This document shows, one piece after another, positions 6,999 through 15,275 of a stretch of 57,672 nt of DNA. The notes under the pieces were generated by a model, which saw nothing but the letters and a program-made list of their open reading frames with translations, did not search any database and had not been told where the DNA came from. Source of the stretch: Proteobacteria bacterium HN_bin10 (GTDB lineage: Bacteria > Pseudomonadota > Alphaproteobacteria > Caulobacterales > Aquidulcibacteraceae); assembly GCA_002083515.1 (NCBI GenBank), contig LWDN01000069.1, forward strand, positions 195 to 57,866, in the 5' to 3' direction. The translations under genes and the position numbers were made by a program. The first letter of the stretch is position 1; each line of letters opens with the position of its first letter.

Positions 6999-8306
6999 AT
7001 GAGGTTCGTTGCAAGACTTGTTGTTGTGGCGGTTGTGCTCTTCGCCGCACCCGTGCACGCCCAAACCGCAACGGGCTTCGCGCCGCCGGTCGAATCCTCC
7101 ATCCAATCCGTGATCCCGCGCATGATCGCGTGGCGGCGGGATTTTCATCAGCATCCGGAGTTGTCCTACGAAGAGGTGCGGACGGCGCGGATCGTGGCGC
7201 AACATTTGCGCTCGCTCAGACTGGAAGTGCGTACGGGCGTTGCGCAGACCGGCGTCGTCGGCGTGCTGCGCGGCGCCCGGCCAGGGCCGGTGATCGCGCT
7301 CCGCGCTGACATGGATGCACTGCCGGTGACGGAGGAGGTGGACCTGCCGTTCCGCTCCCGCGCGCGCGGGCGCTACAACGGCCAGGACGTCGGCATCATG
7401 CATGCCTGCGGACACGACACCCATGTCGCCGTGCTGATGGCGGCGGCGAGCGTGCTGGCGGCGCGGCGCAACGAAATCGCCGGCACGATCATTTTCGTGT
7501 TCCAACCCTCGGAAGAGGGCGCGCCTCCGGGCGGCATGGGCGGCGCGCGCCGCATGCTGGCGGAAAACGTGTTCGGCGACCTTCAACCCGAGGCGATCTT
7601 CGGCTTGCACGCTTGGCCGGCGCCGAGCGGCACGGTGACCATGATCCCAGGCCCGTTCATGGCCGGCTCCGACCGCATCGACATCACTGTAACCGGCAGC
7701 CAGACCCATGGCGCGCAACCGCACGCCGGCATCGATCCGATCGTGGCGTCGTCCCAAATCATCAATGCGCTGCAAACCGTGCCGTCGCGGCAGATGGATG
7801 CGGTGCGCTCGCCGGTGATCGTCACCATCGGCATGATCCAGGGCGGCGTGCGCTACAACATCATCCCGCAGACCGTGCAGATGCAGGGCACCATCCGCTA
7901 TCTCAATCCCGACACGCGCGCCGATCTCTATGCCCGCATTCGCCGCACTGTCACGGAAACCGCGGCGGCGACCGGCGCGACGGCTGAAGTCACGATCACC
8001 GAAAACGCCATCCCGACCGTCAACCCGCCCGCCTTGATGGCGCGCACGCGCGCGGCGGTGGCGCGGAGCTTGGGCGAAGAAGCGGTACTGAGCGGCCTGC
8101 CGGTGATGCCGGCGGAGGACTTCGCCTATTTCCAGCAAGCCGTGCCGGGCGTGTTCTTCTTCTACGGCGTCAATCCGCCGGGCGTCAGCGCGGCGGAAGC
8201 CGCGCCCAACCACAACCCGCGCTTCTTCGTGCACGAGCCGGCCATGGAAACGGCGCTGCGGGCGATGCTGGCGATCGCGCTGGACCGGGTAGGGGGCGGC
8301 GCATGA
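6999..8306 (+). CDS. Exported M20-family amidohydrolase (hippurate-hydrolase-like)
   Basis: A 435-residue M20D-type metallo-aminoacylase that removes acyl groups from amino acids or similar amides. The first 23 residues are a Sec signal with an AXA site (VHA-QT), so it acts in the periplasm. Metal and catalytic motifs are visible: RADMDALPV, MHACGHDTHVAVLM, and FQPSEEGAPPGGMGGA with the catalytic glutamates; a dimerisation domain with GSQTHGAQPHAGIDP follows. Most family members are cytosolic, so the signal peptide is notable. It overlaps the next gene (ATGA at 8303), which suggests a functional link with the TPR proteins. The substrate is unknown. Confidence 0.92.
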   Translation: MRFVARLVVVAVVLFAAPVHAQTATGFAPPVESSIQSVIPRMIAWRRDFHQHPELSYEEVRTARIVAQHLRSLRLEVRTGVAQTGVVGVLRGARPGPVIALRADMDALPVTEEVDLPFRSRARGRYNGQDVGIMHACGHDTHVAVLMAAASVLAARRNEIAGTIIFVFQPSEEGAPPGGMGGARRMLAENVFGDLQPEAIFGLHAWPAPSGTVTMIPGPFMAGSDRIDITVTGSQTHGAQPHAGIDPIVASSQIINALQTVPSRQMDAVRSPVIVTIGMIQGGVRYNIIPQTVQMQGTIRYLNPDTRADLYARIRRTVTETAAATGATAEVTITENAIPTVNPPALMARTRAAVARSLGEEAVLSGLPVMPAEDFAYFQQAVPGVFFFYGVNPPGVSAAEAAPNHNPRFFVHEPAMETALRAMLAIALDRVGGGA

Positions 8307-9040
8307 TTCGAACGTCTTTCGTTGCGATTGCGCTGCTGGCCGCGCCGGCAATCGCCTTGGCGCAGGCGCTTCCGCTGCAGATGGAACGTTGGGCTGCTCA
8401 ATGCAACAACAACAACCGCGAGTATGACGCCAACGCCGCGCGAGCTGCGTGCACAGCGATCATTCGCTCCGACAACGCCTCCAGCGGCGCGCGAGCCTTC
8501 GCCTACCGGCAACGCGGCGCAGTTCGGCTGGAGCAGGGTGATGTCGAGGGTGCGCTGGGCGACTTTGGCAGCGCCATCCGGCACAACCCTCACTTCACGG
8601 CCGCTTACATCAGCCGAGCCTCCGTGTACGAGGCGCAGAGGGACTATGACCGCGCGCTGCTTGACTATGACCAAGTGCTTCGCATCGCGCCGGACTTCGG
8701 GCCGGCTTACAACGCGCGCTGCTGGCTGAAAACGTTGTCCGGGCGGGACCTTATCTCCGCGCGGTCGGACTGCGATCGCGCGATCGACATGGGCGTGGGC
8801 GCAAACGCCTACGACACGCGCGGCCTGCTCAACCTGAGGTCAGGCCAGTTCGAGGCAGCCTGGGCGGACTATGATCGCGCCGTGACGCTCTCTCCGGCAA
8901 GCGCGCATCAACTGTACGGGCGTGGCCTGGCGGCTTTGGGCCTTGGGCGCGAGGAAGCAGGTCGAGCTGATATTGCCGCCGCCATTGCGCTCGATGCAGC
9001 CGTGGCTGGAGCGTATCAGACCTATGGCTTCGTACCTTAA
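8303..9040 (+). CDS. Exported TPR-repeat protein
   Basis: A 245-residue protein with a signal peptide ending ALA-QA and then tandem tetratricopeptide repeats from about residue 50, e.g. AFAYRQRGAVRLEQGDVEGA and AAYISRASVYEAQRDYDRAL. The repeats have the small/large residue pattern of TPR helices and would form a protein-binding solenoid. The start ATG overlaps the amidohydrolase stop. It has the same design and length class as the next gene (9113-9859), suggesting an ancient tandem duplication. No enzyme motif is visible; a periplasmic scaffold role is inferred. Confidence 0.82.
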   Translation: MIRTSFVAIALLAAPAIALAQALPLQMERWAAQCNNNNREYDANAARAACTAIIRSDNASSGARAFAYRQRGAVRLEQGDVEGALGDFGSAIRHNPHFTAAYISRASVYEAQRDYDRALLDYDQVLRIAPDFGPAYNARCWLKTLSGRDLISARSDCDRAIDMGVGANAYDTRGLLNLRSGQFEAAWADYDRAVTLSPASAHQLYGRGLAALGLGREEAGRADIAAAIALDAAVAGAYQTYGFVP

Positions 9041-9112
9041 AGCCGGAAGGGGCGGCTGAGCGCTTTTCCGGCGGCGCCGGTCTTGGTAGTGTGCGACGTT
9101 CAGGGGAATTCC

Positions 9113-9859
9113 ATGCGGTATCTGGTTTTTGCACTGCTTGGCGCGGCGTGGTTCATGCTCGCTGCGCGACCGGCTTCGGCGGACGTGCAATGGCACGTGT
9201 TCAATTTGCGCCGTGAGCAATGCTTCAACTCGCTCAACGCCTACACGCCGGAGGAATCCATCCGCGGCTGCAGCGATATCATCAGCATGCGTAGCGTCAC
9301 CGGCGACGGGCGCGCGCAGGCCTACAAGCTGCGCGGCGACCGCTTCCGCCAGCTCCAGGATTACGAGCGGGCGCTCTCCGACTACAATCAAGTGATCCGC
9401 ATGCGCGGCGATCATCCGGCCGCCTATTACCGGCGCAGCGAAGTCTATCTGGCACAAGGGCAATACCAATTGGCTCTGGCCGACGCCGATCGGGTCGTGC
9501 GGCTGGTTCCGGAAACCTCCGGCGGCTTTCGCGTGCGCTGCGAAGCGCGCATCGAAACGCATGAGTTCGAGGCCGCGCTTCAGGATTGCAACCAGGCGGT
9601 CGCCATCAACACCATCGATACCGCCGCGTTGGCCGCGCGCGGCATCCTCAATCTGCGGGTGCGCTCCTATCAGGAAGCTTGGACCGATTTCGACGCGGCG
9701 ATCTTCAATGGCCGGCGCAACGCGCGCACGCTCTATGGCCGCGGTCTCGCCGCAACCCGGCTTGGCCGCCCGCGCGAAGGCGCGGCCGACATGGCGGCCG
9801 CCGAACAGCTCGATCCCGCGATCGCGGCGACGTTTGCAGGCTACGGGCTGGCGCCCTGA
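9113..9859 (+). CDS. Exported TPR-repeat protein, paralog of the preceding gene
   Basis: The ATG at 9113 has an RBS (AGGGGAATTCC) and begins a signal peptide ending ASA-DV; an upstream in-frame GTG start would spoil the signal. The mature part starts with VQWHVFNLRREQCFNSL and then carries about five TPR-like repeats, such as AYKLRGDRFRQLQDYERALS and AYYRRSEVYLAQGQYQLALA. It shares the LYGRGLAATRLGR...ADMAAA ending with the upstream gene (LYGRGLAALGLGREEAGRAD). Its function is unknown and it is probably periplasmic. Confidence 0.83.
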   Translation: MRYLVFALLGAAWFMLAARPASADVQWHVFNLRREQCFNSLNAYTPEESIRGCSDIISMRSVTGDGRAQAYKLRGDRFRQLQDYERALSDYNQVIRMRGDHPAAYYRRSEVYLAQGQYQLALADADRVVRLVPETSGGFRVRCEARIETHEFEAALQDCNQAVAINTIDTAALAARGILNLRVRSYQEAWTDFDAAIFNGRRNARTLYGRGLAATRLGRPREGAADMAAAEQLDPAIAATFAGYGLAP

Positions 9860-10035
9860 GCGGGCTCGCGCCTGCTTTTGCTTGACTTCACGGCAGGGCG
9901 GGGGCCCTATGCGCGCCGGACGACGGTCGGGACGATCACGACCCGCGCGGGCATGTGCGCCGCGTTGGCTACTCACCCCAACAAAGTCCAGCCGCGCATC
10001 GCTCGTGAGTGCGGCAATTTTCGAGGAGTGAAGCC

Positions 10036-10245
10036 ATGGCTACCGGCGTGGTGAAATGGTTCAATATGACGAAGGGGTTCGGCTTCATCGCGCCGGACGA
10101 GGGCGGCGCAGACGTGTTCGTGCACGTGAGCGCAGTCGAGCGCTCGGGGCTCACCGGCCTCAAGGAAGGCCAGGCGGTCAGTTTCGATGTCGAGAACGAT
10201 CCGCGCAAGAACAAGCCGTCGGCGGTGAACATCAAGCCGGTCTGA
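10036..10245 (+). CDS. Cold-shock domain protein (CspA family)
   Basis: A 69-residue single cold-shock domain that binds single-stranded RNA or DNA. RNP1 is KGFGFIAPDEGG and RNP2 is DVFVHVSAVE; the start MATGVVKWFN is canonical and follows GAGGAG. A candidate promoter (TTGACT at 9882 with CTATGC at 9907, spacing a little long) would give a leader of over 100 bases, the usual arrangement in cold-inducible csp genes where leader structure controls translation. A good terminator follows at 10273. Confidence 0.95.
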   Translation: MATGVVKWFNMTKGFGFIAPDEGGADVFVHVSAVERSGLTGLKEGQAVSFDVENDPRKNKPSAVNIKPV

Positions 10246-10272
10246 GCTTGCGTTGAACCACTTGCAGTTTTG

Positions 10273-10308
10273 ATCGCCGTGCGGTTTCACCGTGCGGCGA
10301 TTTTGTTT
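10273..10308 (+). terminator. Rho-independent terminator of the cold-shock gene
   Basis: A 12-bp RNA stem (ATCGCCG, two G-U wobble pairs, CGG; loop TTTCA; CCG and CGGCGAT) spans 10273-10301 and is followed directly by TTTTGTTT. The GST-like gene starts 14 bases beyond. Confidence 0.85.
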
Positions 10309-10321
10309 CCGGGAGAATTCC

Positions 10322-11359
10322 ATGACCGCCCCGTTCCGCCTCTATGGCGCGGAGCTCTCGCCCTATTCCGTGAAGGTGCGCTCCTACCTGCGCTACAAGG
10401 GGCTCGACTTCGAATGGCTGGCGCGCAGCAACGCGCGCCAGGAAGAGTTCCAGCGCTACGCCAAGCTGCCGCTGATCCCAGTGCTGGTCGACGCCAATGA
10501 CGAGGCGATGCAGGATTCGACGCCGATCATCGAGAAGCTCGAGGCGGACCACGCCGAACCGTCGATCGTTCCGGACGAGCCGGCGCTCGCGTTTCTCTCG
10601 GTATTGCTCGAAGACTATGCCGACGAATGGCTGAACAAGGCGATGTTCCACTATCGCTGGAGCTATCCGGAGGATCAGGAAAGCGCAGCCCGCCGTATCA
10701 GCGATGCGATTTTCGACGGCGCCGAAAAGCCTGACGGCATCGAAGCGCAGGTGCGCGCGCGCATGATCAGCCGGCTTTATCATGTCGGCTCGTCGCCGGA
10801 GACGGCGCCGCTGATCGAGGCCTCGTACGCGCGCCTGCTTGGATTGCTCGATCCGTTGCTGGCCAAGCGCGCCTATCTGTTCGGCGGCCGGCCTTCGCTG
10901 GCGGATTTCGGCTTGGCGGGGCAGCTGGCGCAGCTCAATTCCGATCCGACGCCGGGCGCGCTCTTGCGCGCGCAGGCGCCGAACGTGGCGCGCTGGCTGG
11001 CGCGCATGGAGCATCCCAAGGCCGAGGGCGCGTTCGCGTCGTTCGCCGAGTTGCGCGGCGATCTTGCGGAGCTGCTGCGCACCGAGATCGCCGGCGCCTA
11101 CCTTTTGTGGATGGACGCCAATGCGCGCGCGGTCGCCGACGACGCCTCAGGCGTCAGCGTCGAGATCGGCGGCGTGGCGTTCACGCAGAAGCCCCAGCGT
11201 TACGCCGCCAAAGCGTTCGCCGAATTGAAGCGCAAGCGCGCGCTGGTCGAGGATGAGGCGCTGGCCGCGTTGCTGGCCGAAACCGGCGTCGACGCGCTGC
11301 TGGCGGGCGGCGATGACGATGTGGACGACGGCGATGATGACGCCGAAGGCGACGAATGA
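10322..11359 (+). CDS. Glutathione S-transferase-like protein with long C-terminal extension
   Basis: 345 residues. The N-terminal thioredoxin-fold GST domain (about 1-80) has RLYGAELSPYSVKVRSYLRY with Ser/Tyr in the catalytic-loop position, and LPLIPVLVD with the cis-proline. The all-helical C-domain contains YLFGGRPSLADFGLAGQLAQ, the GST N-capping box. A further region of about 100 residues (LLWMDANARAV onward) and a final acidic tail (DDDVDDGDDDAEGDE) are unusual for the family. The ATG at 10322 has GGGAGAATTCC upstream; an earlier in-frame start would lie in the csp terminator. The substrate is unknown. Confidence 0.85.
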   Translation: MTAPFRLYGAELSPYSVKVRSYLRYKGLDFEWLARSNARQEEFQRYAKLPLIPVLVDANDEAMQDSTPIIEKLEADHAEPSIVPDEPALAFLSVLLEDYADEWLNKAMFHYRWSYPEDQESAARRISDAIFDGAEKPDGIEAQVRARMISRLYHVGSSPETAPLIEASYARLLGLLDPLLAKRAYLFGGRPSLADFGLAGQLAQLNSDPTPGALLRAQAPNVARWLARMEHPKAEGAFASFAELRGDLAELLRTEIAGAYLLWMDANARAVADDASGVSVEIGGVAFTQKPQRYAAKAFAELKRKRALVEDEALAALLAETGVDALLAGGDDDVDDGDDDAEGDE

Positions 11360-11367
11360 CGCGCCCT

Positions 11368-11442
11368 GAAGCCTCGCGCTTCAAATGCGACCCAGCGCCC
11401 TGGATCGGACTCCATGTCGCATTTGAAGTGCAAAGAGGCTTC
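11368..11442. repeat. Inverted repeat between convergent GST and cyclase genes
   Basis: The outer arms GAAGCCTC (11368)/GAGGCTTC (11435) and perfect inner 13-bp arms CTTCAAATGCGAC (11379-11391)/GTCGCATTTGAAG (11416-11428) form a long hairpin between two convergent genes. Related fragments (TTGAAGCGGATTTGAAG) follow at about 11474. It may be a bidirectional terminator or a palindromic element. Confidence 0.7.
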
Positions 11443-11500
11443 AGATTCAAAAGTTCCTAGCGGTGGCCATCAACTTGAAGCGGATTTGAAGTCCGCCGCG

Positions 11501-13507
11501 CTAGCCCGCGCACGCGGCCCTGAAGTCATAGGCGACCTCGTCCGCGCAATCGGGCCACGTGTCGGTCTCGCGCCAGTAGCGTGACAGACCGAGCCGCGTG
11601 CACAGCTGCGGAAAGTCCGGGTTCATGCGCAGCTGCACCGTCTGGTCGATGAAGAGCAGCGCGGTTTCGTAGCCGATGTGCGGGCGCGTGGTTTCTAGCG
11701 CGCCGGCGCGCCAAGCGTCGACGTTGTCCAAGGCTTCGGCGAAGATCGCGAGCGCGGGACCGGTGAGGCCGAGCACCGAGAGCGCGACCGCGAGATCGAG
11801 CGCCGCAGCCGGCTCCGCTTCCGCCATGGCGGCAAAGTCCTCGCCCAGCTTCATGAACGCTTCCGGGGAGGGCGCCATCATCAGCTGCTGCATGCGTTCG
11901 CCGGCCTTGTAGGGTGCGCTATCCTTCAGGCCGGGGAGAAGGCGCGCGCCGTCGGCGCGCAGCGCTTCCGCGCGCGCGAACTCTCCGTCCAGCGCGGCGG
12001 TGTTGAGGCGCATGAACCAGACAAAGACGTTGTCAGGGTAACGCTGTGCGGCGTCCTCAAGAATTTTCTTGCCGTCGTCTTTCGAGTGCTTCGACCAGAC
12101 ATTGTAGCCGTGGAACGCCGCCAGCATCGGATCGAGAGGATCGAGTTCGAAGGCGCGCGCCTGCTGGGCGTAGCCGGCGCGGACACGCCCGGTCGAAACC
12201 AGGAATTGGCCGTGACGGAACAGCAGGTGCGGATTGTTCGGTTCGAACTCCAACGCCTTTTCGATCAGCGCCTCGCGCTCGCGCCAACGGCCGAAGAACT
12301 CTCCCTCGAGCGCGGCCAACACGGCGTACGCTTCGCCCATTGTGGGATCGGCGCCGAGCGCCCGCTCGGCCGCTTCGCGAGCATCCTCGACCAGACGAGC
12401 GCGATCTGTCCGCGACAGACGCAGCAGTTCAAGCGTGGCGCTGGCGAGCGCCGCCCAGGCGCGAGCAAAATCCGGCGCTTCGCGCACAATGCGGTCGAGC
12501 GCGGCGGCCGCCGCCTGAATGCACGGAACGGCCCCGCTGCGCATCAGTTCGCGCGCCTCGAAGTACGAGTCCGATAGCGCCGCGGTCAACTTGGGAGAAC
12601 GCGCGCGTTTGGCTTCGCCGAGGGTTACGGCGAGCGCCTTGGCGATCTCGGCGGCGATTTCGTCCTGCAGCGCGAAGGTGTCGGCGAGGTCGCGGTCGTA
12701 CCGCTCGGACCACAACACCACGCCGGTCTGCGTTTCCGTGAGATGAACGGCGATGCGGACCCGATCTGCAGTGCGCCGCACCGAGCCATCGAGAATGTGC
12801 GTGGCGTTGAGCGCTTTGGCGGCGCGTGGCTTATCGCGGCCGCGGAAGGCGAAGCTTGACGTCGAGCCGATCACCTTGAGGCCGGGCACGCGCGAAACCG
12901 TGTACAGAATTTCCTCGCAGACGCCGTCGGACAGCGCGCGCGTGACGCCGTCGCGTGAAGCCGCATCGAAGGCGAGGACGGCAAGCACAGGCGCAGCCGA
13001 GGGGGCTTGCACCGGCGCGCCCGACGGATCGAAGGCATAGACGCTCACCAGCGTCCGCATCTTGGCGAGCTTCACCTTGCCGCGCGGCGCAAGCCTCTGT
13101 GCTTGTTCCGGGGTGGCGTTGTCGCGCACGATCTCGGACACCAGGATGGCGCCCGGGCTTGCCTCAGCCTGCAGGCGGGCGGCGATGTTGACGCCGTGCC
13201 CAAGCAAGTCGCCGTTGCCGGCTTCGGTCACCTCGCCCAGATGCACGCCGCAGCGGAGCTTGATTTCGGAGCGGGAGAGATCGAGCGCCGCGTCGAGCGC
13301 GTCGGCGGCGCTCGGAAACTCCATCATGACGCCGTCGCCGGCGGTATTGAAAACCCGGCCCCGGCGCCGTTCGGCGGCGGCGCTGGCTTCTCTTCGCAGT
13401 TGCGCCACCTGGGCCAGCGCCTGCGCCGGATCGCGTTCGGCAAGGCCGGAGAAGCCGGCCATGTCGATCGATACGATAGCCACCAATCTGCGGGGCGTTT
13501 CGGCCAT
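11501..13507 (-). CDS. Class III nucleotidyl cyclase-domain protein with TolB/FlgO-like and TPR regions
   Basis: About 668 residues. Residues 5-165 form a class III cyclase domain: VSIDMAGFS holds the first metal-binding Asp, FNTAGDGVMMEF the second, and GHGVNIAARL the catalytic Asn and Arg. The usual base-selecting Lys before GDG is replaced (NTAGDG), so ATP or GTP preference is unclear. Residues ~175-305 form the FlgO/TolB-like domain (LSDGVCEEILYTVSRVPGLK and RRTADRVRIAVHLTETQTGV) often linked to such cyclases. The rest is TPR-like helices. No membrane segment is visible, so it is probably cytosolic. The ATG at 13507 is preferred over a TTG three codons upstream. A paralog with a different linker lies at 55710. 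Confidence 0.87.
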   Translation of the reverse strand: MAETPRRLVAIVSIDMAGFSGLAERDPAQALAQVAQLRREASAAAERRRGRVFNTAGDGVMMEFPSAADALDAALDLSRSEIKLRCGVHLGEVTEAGNGDLLGHGVNIAARLQAEASPGAILVSEIVRDNATPEQAQRLAPRGKVKLAKMRTLVSVYAFDPSGAPVQAPSAAPVLAVLAFDAASRDGVTRALSDGVCEEILYTVSRVPGLKVIGSTSSFAFRGRDKPRAAKALNATHILDGSVRRTADRVRIAVHLTETQTGVVLWSERYDRDLADTFALQDEIAAEIAKALAVTLGEAKRARSPKLTAALSDSYFEARELMRSGAVPCIQAAAAALDRIVREAPDFARAWAALASATLELLRLSRTDRARLVEDAREAAERALGADPTMGEAYAVLAALEGEFFGRWREREALIEKALEFEPNNPHLLFRHGQFLVSTGRVRAGYAQQARAFELDPLDPMLAAFHGYNVWSKHSKDDGKKILEDAAQRYPDNVFVWFMRLNTAALDGEFARAEALRADGARLLPGLKDSAPYKAGERMQQLMMAPSPEAFMKLGEDFAAMAEAEPAAALDLAVALSVLGLTGPALAIFAEALDNVDAWRAGALETTRPHIGYETALLFIDQTVQLRMNPDFPQLCTRLGLSRYWRETDTWPDCADEVAYDFRAACAG

Positions 13508-13585
13508 GACCGGCAATGCCTATCACGCGCGACGGCGCGCGTCCGGGCAAACGCGCGCCGCTCGTCGGCTGGGGAGGAAGGGGGG

Positions 13586-13627
13586 CTCGCCGCGCGGCGC
13601 GGGGGGAGGGGATTGCCGCGCGGCGAG
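13586..13627. terminator. Perfect 12-bp hairpin downstream of hsp20
   Basis: CTCGCCGCGCGG (13586-13597) and CCGCGCGGCGAG (13616-13627) pair perfectly around an 18-base G-rich loop, just after the hsp20 stop. There is no T-tract, so it may protect RNA ends or terminate inefficiently. Confidence 0.5.
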
Positions 13628-13641
13628 CGGGAAGCGGGGGA

Positions 13642-14121
13642 TTAAGCCGCTTCTGTTTCGTCGTTGGCCGCGTCCACTACTTTCGGCTTGGGCTTGGACG
13701 CGGTTGCACCGCCGATCTCGATTTTGCGCGGCTTCAGCAGTTCGGGCAGCTCGCGCACCAGATCGATGGTCAACAGGCCGTTCTCGAGCTTGGCGCCGGC
13801 GACGCGGACGTGATCGGCGAGGCCGAAGCGCCGCTCGAAGCTGCGCTCGGCGATGCCGCGATGCAGGAAATTGCGTTGCTCGCTGGCCTGGCGCTGGCCG
13901 GTGACGACCAAGGAGTTCTGCTTGAACTCGATCGAAAGATCGTCTCGACCGAAGCCGGCGACCGCCAGTTCGATGCGGAAATTGTCTTCGCCGATCTGCT
14001 CGACATTGAAGGGCGGATAGCCAGGCGCTGCATCCAGGCGCGCAGCTTGGTCCATCAGATTTGCGATGCGGTCGAAGCCGACCAAAGTACGGTAAAGCGG
14101 GTTCAGTTCGTTGGCAGCCAT
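13642..14121 (-). CDS. Small heat-shock protein, Hsp20/IbpA family
   Basis: A 159-residue alpha-crystallin-domain chaperone that holds unfolded proteins in the cytoplasm. The N-terminus (LNPLYRTLVGFDRIANLMDQ) is IbpA-like. The crystallin domain runs from YPPFNVEQIGEDNFRIELAV to ENGLLTIDLVRELPE and keeps the LHRGIAERSFERRFGLADHV segment. The C-terminal tail is Lys/Pro/Glu-rich with KPRKIEI as the IXI-like element. The ATG at 14121 follows GGAGGA. An RpoH-type promoter and a ROSE-like thermosensing leader lie upstream, so both transcription and translation should be heat-induced. Confidence 0.95.
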   Translation of the reverse strand: MAANELNPLYRTLVGFDRIANLMDQAARLDAAPGYPPFNVEQIGEDNFRIELAVAGFGRDDLSIEFKQNSLVVTGQRQASEQRNFLHRGIAERSFERRFGLADHVRVAGAKLENGLLTIDLVRELPELLKPRKIEIGGATASKPKPKVVDAANDETEAA

Positions 14122-14236
14122 GCGTTTTGTCCTCCAAAAAGCGACATACGGGCGCTCCCGTGGGAGCCTTGGCGCTGGCCTCCGCCCCCGAAGGCTGCGG
14201 ACCGGCCAGTCTGCACGGCCCCGTCGGGCGCCGTGC
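14122..14236 (-). ncRNA. ROSE-like RNA thermometer in the hsp20 leader
   Basis: On the minus strand, the ribosome-binding site GGAGGA (14131-14136) can pair with the upstream sequence GTCGCTT, leaving one bulged G. This contains TCGCT (14140-14144), matching the conserved U-Y-G-C-U of ROSE elements, whose bulged G makes the hairpin heat-labile. A second hairpin (GGCTCCC-ACG-GGGAGC type) and a longer stem region lie further upstream. ROSE elements are known in the leaders of alphaproteobacterial hsp20 genes. The 5' boundary is estimated from the promoter; the hairpin next to the RBS is the well-supported part. Confidence 0.72.
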
Positions 14237-14242
14237 TCCCAG

Positions 14243-14274
14243 AAGGTGGGAAGGCTTACCCTGCGTTCAAGGGG
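14243..14274 (-). promoter_or_regulatory. RpoH-type heat-shock promoter of hsp20
   Basis: On the minus strand, CCCCTTGAA (14274-14266) matches the sigma-32 -35 element, and CCCACCTT (14250-14243) resembles the CCCCAT-type -10, 15 bases away. Transcription would begin near 14236, giving a leader of about 115 bases that carries the ROSE-like element. Confidence 0.65.
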
Positions 14275-14321
14275 CGCGTCGTTTTGACAATCTTAGCGGT
14301 TCGGGCTTAGCGCTCGGGCCG

Positions 14322-15185
14322 ATGTTGCTGACCCGCCGCTCCGCTGCGCTTGCACTGACCGCGAGCCTCGCCGCGTGCGGCCGCCGCGAACCCAGCGCAG
14401 CCGACGCGCCGCCGGAAGGTTCGCTGGCCTGGGCGATCGCGGGGCCCTGGCGCATCGATCCGCACCGCGATGAATGGCGCCATCCGCTGCAGACCTTGTT
14501 GTTCTGGGGGCTGCAGGGCGACATGACTGTGCTCGAAGTGCTGCCGGGACTGGGCTGGTACACGTCGATCCTCGCCCCATACCTCAAGGCCAACGGCGGG
14601 CGTCTCATCGCCGCCGGCTTCGACGCCAACGACGCCTCGGTGGCGCGGCGCGAAGTGGCGGCGCTGTGGGAGGCGCGCTTCGCGCGCGATCCGGAGCGCT
14701 TCGGCGACATCGCGCGGGTGTCGATGTACGCGGACGCCTTCGCGCCGCCGAACAGCGTCGATCTCGTGATCCTCGCCAATGTCGCTCATACGCTGATGGC
14801 CGAGGGCGTGCTCGAACGCGTCCTCGACCGCTGCTTCGCGGCGCTCAAGCCGGGCGGCGCGCTGGGCGTCGAGCAGCATCGCGCCAAGAACAGCGGCATT
14901 CAGGATTCGCCCGCGCTCACGGGTTACGTTCAGGAAGCCTACATGCGTTCGGTGGCGCAGCAGGCCGGGTTGGAGTTTGTCGCCGCCAGCGATCTCAACG
15001 CCAATCCGCGCGACACCCGCGATCATCCGTTCCATGTCTGGAGTCTGCCGCCCGACCTGCGCACCGCGCCGCTCGGCCAGCCCGACGATCCGGATTTCGA
15101 CACCTCTCCCTATCAGGCTATCGGCGAGAGCGACCGGATGACGCTCAAGTTCCGCAAGCCTACCGGTGTTCCCGCGGCGCCGTAG
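14322..15185 (+). CDS. Predicted lipoprotein with class I SAM-methyltransferase fold
   Basis: 287 residues. The first 19 look like a lipoprotein signal with lipobox LAAC (RRSAALALTASLAAC), implying export and lipid anchoring. The remainder reads as a Rossmann methyltransferase: motif I is VLEVLPGLGWYTSILAPYLK, and SVDLVILANVAHTLM (motif IV region) and CFAALKPGGALGVEQHRAKN (post-motif) follow. An exported SAM-dependent enzyme is paradoxical because SAM is not known in the periplasm. The ATG at 14322 lies close to the divergent hsp20 promoter. It could be a degenerate methyltransferase used for binding only. Confidence 0.82.
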   Translation: MLLTRRSAALALTASLAACGRREPSAADAPPEGSLAWAIAGPWRIDPHRDEWRHPLQTLLFWGLQGDMTVLEVLPGLGWYTSILAPYLKANGGRLIAAGFDANDASVARREVAALWEARFARDPERFGDIARVSMYADAFAPPNSVDLVILANVAHTLMAEGVLERVLDRCFAALKPGGALGVEQHRAKNSGIQDSPALTGYVQEAYMRSVAQQAGLEFVAASDLNANPRDTRDHPFHVWSLPPDLRTAPLGQPDDPDFDTSPYQAIGESDRMTLKFRKPTGVPAAP

Positions 15186-15275
15186 AGAGCTTGACGCCGC
15201 CGTCACTCTTGCGGCGGCGCCCGCCGTAGTGTTGAAGGACAGGCGAACGGCGATGAAGTCCGGAGGAACCAGCCC

